Source of the DNA: JBEVNX01 sp040507895
GTDB taxonomy: Bacteria; Desulfobacterota; Binatia; JACPRU01
NCBI GenBank assembly: GCA_040507895.1
Contig: JBEVNX010000192.1
Span: 1 to 10,747, forward strand
Length of the DNA: 10,747 nucleotides
Direction of reading: 5' to 3'
Shown here: positions 5,911 to 10,747 of the stretch, piece by piece
Layout: the number at the start of each line of letters is the position of its first letter
Numbering within the stretch: position 1 is the stretch's first letter
Notes under the pieces: model-generated
Told to the model about the DNA's origin: nothing
Database searches by the model: none
What the model saw: only the letters and a program-made list of their open reading frames with translations
Position numbers and translations under genes: made by a program

Positions 5911-6510
5911 CTACTCGGGCAGGTCCGCGGCGCTCGGCACGATCACGGCGAACAGATCTGAAAGGGCGGCGAGGCTCGCCTCCTGCAGAACCGACGCGGC
6001 TACGACGCCACCCGTTGCAGCCGGCAATGGCCGTGTGGCCGTCGCCCTTGCCACCACCGCCGGGCGGTAGCCGAGGTTGAAGGCGCCGCGGGCGGTCGAG
6101 TTGACGCACATGTGGGTCATGAAGCCCGCAAGCACCAGATTCGCGACGCCATGCTTCTGCAGGCGCTCGTGCAGATCCGTTTGCACGAACGAGTTCGGAA
6201 AGTGCTTCACGATCACGGGCTCGCTTGCGAGCGGCTTCACCTTGTCCGCTATGTGTCCGATCTCGGCGCGAATATCGTAAGGCGAGCCCGGGCCGGAGTC
6301 GTGTTGGATATGAATGATCGGAATGCCGAGCGCGCGCGCCCGCTCGAGCACGTGCCGTGCTTCATCGAGGGCCGCCTCGACTCCTTCGAGCTGCATCAGC
6401 CCTTGGCGATAGGTGTTCTGACAGTCGATCATGACGAGGGCCGACTTGCTCAGCGCGCCCGGCTTGTGGCCGAGCCCCGCCACGTCGCGCAGTGTCTTGA
6501 GGTCATTCAT
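5911..6510 (-). CDS. Isochorismatase-family cysteine hydrolase
   Basis: This 199-residue cytoplasmic alpha/beta hydrolase belongs to the isochorismatase-like superfamily, which cleaves vinyl ethers, amides or nicotinamide-type substrates through a Cys nucleophile. The catalytic triad is visible: Asp29 in LVMIDCQNTY (25-34), Lys102 in VIVKHFPNSF (99-108) and Cys135 in GFMTHMCVNSTAR (129-141), with the cis-peptide position just before it. Length matches single-domain members; there is no carrier domain as in EntB. The substrate is not inferable. The ATG at 6510 follows AGGAGA at 7 bases; the frame is open further upstream to 6759 but that part overlaps the end of recQ and looks non-coding. It lies 209 bp after the recQ stop on the same strand, so its own promoter is likely. 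Confidence 0.93.
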   Translation of the reverse strand: MNDLKTLRDVAGLGHKPGALSKSALVMIDCQNTYRQGLMQLEGVEAALDEARHVLERARALGIPIIHIQHDSGPGSPYDIRAEIGHIADKVKPLASEPVIVKHFPNSFVQTDLHERLQKHGVANLVLAGFMTHMCVNSTARGAFNLGYRPAVVARATATRPLPAATGGVVAASVLQEASLAALSDLFAVIVPSAADLPE

Positions 6511-6517
6511 GTCATGT

Positions 6518-6523
6518 TCTCCT
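6518..6523 (-). promoter_or_regulatory. Ribosome binding site that decides the isochorismatase start
   Basis: AGGAGA on the minus strand sits 7 bases before the ATG at 6510. It argues against the longer upstream reading in the same frame. An out-of-frame ATG at 6515 lies between the two and is not used by any plausible product. Confidence 0.7.
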
Positions 6524-6581
6524 GTTGCGAGAGCTGGTCTAGCACATGAGCCGTCCAATTGCTGGTTTACTAGAAAGCCCT

Positions 6582-6601
6582 CACTTCTCGGACGGAACGC
6601 C
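6582..6601 (-). repeat. 20-bp near-repeat, copy B (upstream of the isochorismatase gene)
   Basis: On the minus strand it reads GGCGTTCCGTCCGAGAAGTG, one base different from copy A at 5441-5460. The near edge is 71 bases before the isochorismatase ATG. Flanking bases differ between the copies apart from one or two positions. Confidence 0.5.
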
Positions 6602-6719
6602 CTCCCACTCTGCGGACCGCACAAGGCGCAGCATCGATCGCAAAAGTACGTCGTGACCCTCGACGAGCTCCTCGCGTACCGGGCCTGTCTTCTCGGCGTC
6701 CGCCTCTCCATTCGCGACG

Positions 6720-8564
<1,845 letters not shown>

Positions 8565-8649
8565 GCCGCCATCATGACGACCCGCACGCGCCCCTTCCAG
8601 AGCCTCGTGGCTCGCGGGTCCGCCGAAGCGATTCGTTTCGGCGCGCGAC

Positions 8650-8679
8650 TTGAAAAGCGCGGCCGGCGCCGACCATACT
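8650..8679 (+). promoter_or_regulatory. Candidate sigma-70 promoter of the GST/acyl-CoA dehydrogenase unit
   Basis: TTGAAA (8650-8655) and CATACT (8674-8679) are separated by 18 bp, in the gap between the divergent recQ and GST genes. Predicted transcription start is near 8686, giving a 5' leader of about 45 bases that carries the strong AGGAG site. Five of six and four of six matches to the consensus boxes. Confidence 0.45.
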
Positions 8680-8716
8680 CGCGATCCTCGGTCCCGCTGC
8701 CGTCGCGCCCGCGGCA

Positions 8717-8721
8717 AGGAG
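8717..8721 (+). promoter_or_regulatory. Ribosome binding site of the GST gene
   Basis: AGGAG lies 9 bases before the ATG at 8731. It decides for this start over the open frame that begins at 8650, and the protein from 8731 begins exactly like family members. Confidence 0.7.
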
Positions 8722-8730
8722 AGAGAATCG

Positions 8731-9373
8731 ATGAAGACCTACGATTGGCGACTCGCCCCGAATCCGCGTCGCGTTCGGATGTTTCTCGCGGAGAAGGGCC
8801 TCGACGTTCCCCTCGAGGAAGTCGGCACCGAGGGCATGCGGCTCAAGCCCGAGTTCGTCGCGCGCTTCGACCCCCTACGCCACGGCGCCCACGCTCGAGC
8901 TCGACGACGGCACGTGCATCAGCGAGGCGATGGCGATCTGCCGCTACTTCGAAGACCTCCACTCTGAGCCACGGTTGATGGGGCGCTATGCCAAGGACAA
9001 GGCGGTCGTCGAGATGTGGGAGCGGCGCGCCTACGAGGGTCCGATGTTTGCGATCACCGAAATGCTGCGCAACACGCACGCCGCGTTCGTCCAGCGCGGT
9101 CTCCCCGGCATCGCCGAGCCGATCGAGCAAGTGGCCGGCGTGGTCGAGCGAGGCCGCGGCCGCCTGCGGCGGTTCTCGGCGAGCTCGGACAAGCAGCTCG
9201 GGAAGAGCCGCTTCATGGCCGGCGACGCGTTCAGCGTCGCGGACATCACCGCGTTCTGCGCGCTCGACTTTCTGGCTCGATTGCTCGAAACGCCGGTCGC
9301 GCCGGAGCACGTACACCTCCGGCGCTGGTTCGGGGAAGTCGCGAAGCGGCCGAGCGTCCCCGCCTCGGCCTGA
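8731..9373 (+). CDS. Glutathione S-transferase family protein, gene split by a 1-base frameshift
   Basis: The N-terminal thioredoxin-like half is read from 8731: MKTYDWRLAPNPRRVR then MFLAEKGLDVPLEEV, typical of proteobacterial-type GSTs. The frame is lost at a run of five C (8871-8875) after Arg-Phe-Asp-Pro. From 8876 the next frame continues the domain without a stop: YATAPTLELDDGTCISEAMAICRYFED, including the Ser-Glu-Ala glutathione-binding turn, then the all-helical C-terminal domain with FMAGDAFSVADITAFCALDF near its middle, ending at 9373. Removing one C gives 213 residues, a normal GST length. Since both sides are otherwise clean, the lesion is either very recent or a homopolymer error; as written only a shortened product from an internal start (for example 8930) could be made. 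Likely cytoplasmic, role in glutathione-dependent conjugation or reduction. It is followed after 12 bp by an acyl-CoA dehydrogenase gene. Confidence 0.85.
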
Positions 9374-9385
9374 TCGGAACCCGTC

Positions 9386-10531
9386 ATGTCCGCCGACCTC
9401 TATTCCACTCCCGAGCACGAGAGCTTCCGCCAGACCGTGCGGAAGTTCGTCGAGACCGACCTCGCCCCCCGCGCGCGTGAGTTCGATCAGATGGGCCGCA
9501 TCGACAAGAAGCTCTACCGCAAGATGGGCGAGCTCGGCATGCTCGGCATCTGCTACGACCCGAAGTGGACCGGCGGCGGCCTCGACTGGTCGTTCACGGC
9601 GGTGATGTACGAGGAGCTGGTGCGCGCCGACAACGCCGGCGTGGTGATGGGCATCAGCGTGCAGACTGACATGGCCACGCCCTCGCTGCATCAGTTCGGC
9701 ACCGACGAGCTCCGCCGGCGCTACCTGACGCCCGCGATCCGGGGCGAGATGGTGGCGTCGATCGCCGTCACCGAGCCGGACGCAGGCTCCGACGTCGCCG
9801 CGATCAAGACGCGGGCGGCGCGCGACGGCGATCACTGGGTGATCAACGGCTCGAAGATCTACATCACCAACACCGCCAGCGCCGACTGGATGTGTCTCCT
9901 CGCCGTCACCGATCCCGCAGCCGGCTACGGCGGCTTCTCGCAGATCGTGGTGCCGACCGACGCGCCGGGGTTCACCTACCGGCTGCTCGACAAGATCGGC
10001 AACTGGGGCTCGGACACCGGCCTCATCTTCCTCGAGGACGTGCGGGTGCCGGTGGCGAACACGATCGGGCAAATCGGCCGCGGCTTCCAGCAGCAGATGA
10101 TGCAGTTCCAGGACGAGCGGCTCGTCGCCTGCATCACCTCCTACGCCGGCTCGCAGGTTCTCTGGGAGAAGACGCGCAAGTACTGCGAGGAGCGAAAGCT
10201 CTTCGGCGGCCGCCTGATCGACATGCAGGTGACGAAGTTCAAGCTCGTCGAGATGCTCACGCAGATCACCGCGGCGCGCGAGCTCACCCATGACTGCATC
10301 CGCAAGCGCATGCGCGGCGAGGAAGCCACGCTCGAGATCTCGATGGGCAAGCTCTTCTGCGGGCGTACCAGCCGCTCGGTCGCCGACGAATGCATCCAGC
10401 TCCACGGCGGCTTCGGCTACATGAAGGAAAGCCCCGCCGGCCGCGCCTTCGTGGACACACGCCTCATCTCGATCGGCGGCGGCTCCGACGAGACGATGAT
10501 TCACTACATGGCGAAGATGCTGCGCCTCTGA
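9386..10531 (+). CDS. Acyl-CoA dehydrogenase family protein
   Basis: This 381-residue FAD-dependent acyl-CoA dehydrogenase has the three usual domains: N-terminal helices (about 8-120), middle domain with VTEPDAGSDV (128-137) and INGSKIYITN (153-162), and the C-terminal helical domain with LHGGFGYMKE (339-348). The residue at the medium-chain Glu376 position is Gly365 (in IGGGSDE), while FQDERL gives Glu244 at the isovaleryl/long-chain catalytic position, so the base has moved as in the first dehydrogenase. It resembles dehydrogenases acting on branched or terpenoid acyl-CoAs such as citronellyl-CoA dehydrogenase, but that is a guess at substrate. It is only modestly similar to the enzyme at 3350-4528, so not a recent duplicate. 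It starts 12 bp after the GST stop, with a weak CGGAA site, and is probably co-transcribed with it. Confidence 0.95.
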   Translation: MSADLYSTPEHESFRQTVRKFVETDLAPRAREFDQMGRIDKKLYRKMGELGMLGICYDPKWTGGGLDWSFTAVMYEELVRADNAGVVMGISVQTDMATPSLHQFGTDELRRRYLTPAIRGEMVASIAVTEPDAGSDVAAIKTRAARDGDHWVINGSKIYITNTASADWMCLLAVTDPAAGYGGFSQIVVPTDAPGFTYRLLDKIGNWGSDTGLIFLEDVRVPVANTIGQIGRGFQQQMMQFQDERLVACITSYAGSQVLWEKTRKYCEERKLFGGRLIDMQVTKFKLVEMLTQITAARELTHDCIRKRMRGEEATLEISMGKLFCGRTSRSVADECIQLHGGFGYMKESPAGRAFVDTRLISIGGGSDETMIHYMAKMLRL

Positions 10532-10747
10532 GACTCGCCGCCCCGTGCGCGGGCGCGTGATCGGGGCGCGTCTCGCCGCGTGCTCGGTCCTCCGGCCCTG
10601 TGCGCGCGCCGATCCGCACCCCGCTGACGCACCCGCCCCCTCCCTCCACCAGAGACTCGGAAGGCAACTCGCGTCGCTCGTTGCTTTACGATTCTCAACC
10701 TCTCCTCCACACCCCCAGTGGCGCGAGATGCAAGCAGAGCGATGCAC
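10532..10747. other. Non-coding right end of the window
   Basis: No frame here has both a credible start and family-like protein. A direct repeat GGGCGCGT occurs twice at about 10550-10570. I see no clear terminator hairpin with a T-run and no RNA gene. A frame open on the minus strand across this part and the dehydrogenase is an antisense shadow. Confidence 0.4.

Noticed and set aside
8565..8717. 51-residue N-terminal extension of RecQ
   Set aside because: Low-complexity, Arg/Ala-rich, absent from the family, and it crosses the candidate promoter of the divergent GST gene.
8843..10747. 634-codon minus-strand open frame reaching the window edge
   Set aside because: It lies opposite two clear genes (GST and dehydrogenase) and is a codon-bias shadow despite its length.

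Overview
The window reads as a GC-rich bacterial chromosome segment with tightly packed genes. There are no rRNA or tRNA genes, no CRISPR array, no intact insertion sequence and no phage genes. Gene content (KatG with a Fur/PerR-type regulator, two acyl-CoA dehydrogenases, an amidohydrolase, a glutathione S-transferase, RecQ) fits an aerobic, metabolically versatile soil or sediment heterotroph. I cannot assign a phylum. The KatG fragment carries a Gly-Asn-Cys-Ala stretch also found in mycobacterial KatG, but that alone does not decide taxonomy.

Layout from left to right. (1) 1-1320 is a divergent oxidative-stress pair: the first 221 codons of katG on the minus strand, cut by the window edge, and a complete Fur/PerR-type metalloregulator on the plus strand, with a 200-bp shared intergenic region holding a candidate operator. 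(2) 1342-2061 (minus) is a hotdog-fold, thioesterase-like protein, divergent from (3) 2193-4528 (plus), a translationally coupled pair: a family-2 amidohydrolase whose stop overlaps (ATGA) the start of an isovaleryl-CoA-dehydrogenase-like enzyme. (4) 4742-5404 (minus) is a membrane protein of the two-TM-pore cation-channel type with an unusual selectivity filter. (5) 5405-5910 has no intact gene but holds the decayed 3' end of another acyl-CoA dehydrogenase gene. (6) 5911-6510 (minus) is an isochorismatase-family cysteine hydrolase. (7) 6720-8564 (minus) is a full-length RecQ helicase. (8) 8731-10531 (plus) is a two-gene unit: a glutathione S-transferase gene broken by a single-base frameshift, followed 12 bp later by a second acyl-CoA dehydrogenase. 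(9) 10532-10747 shows no gene.

How the genes may work together: katG and the Fur/PerR-like gene form a plausible peroxide-response module. The amidohydrolase and first acyl-CoA dehydrogenase are almost certainly co-expressed and probably belong to a catabolic route for branched or unusual acyl compounds; the neighbouring hotdog protein could act on CoA thioesters of the same route. Both acyl-CoA dehydrogenases have their catalytic base in the isovaleryl/long-chain position. No new multi-gene system is visible. The items most worth a second look are the channel filter, the acyl-CoA dehydrogenase remnant, the 20-bp near-repeat upstream of two minus-strand genes, and the GST frameshift.
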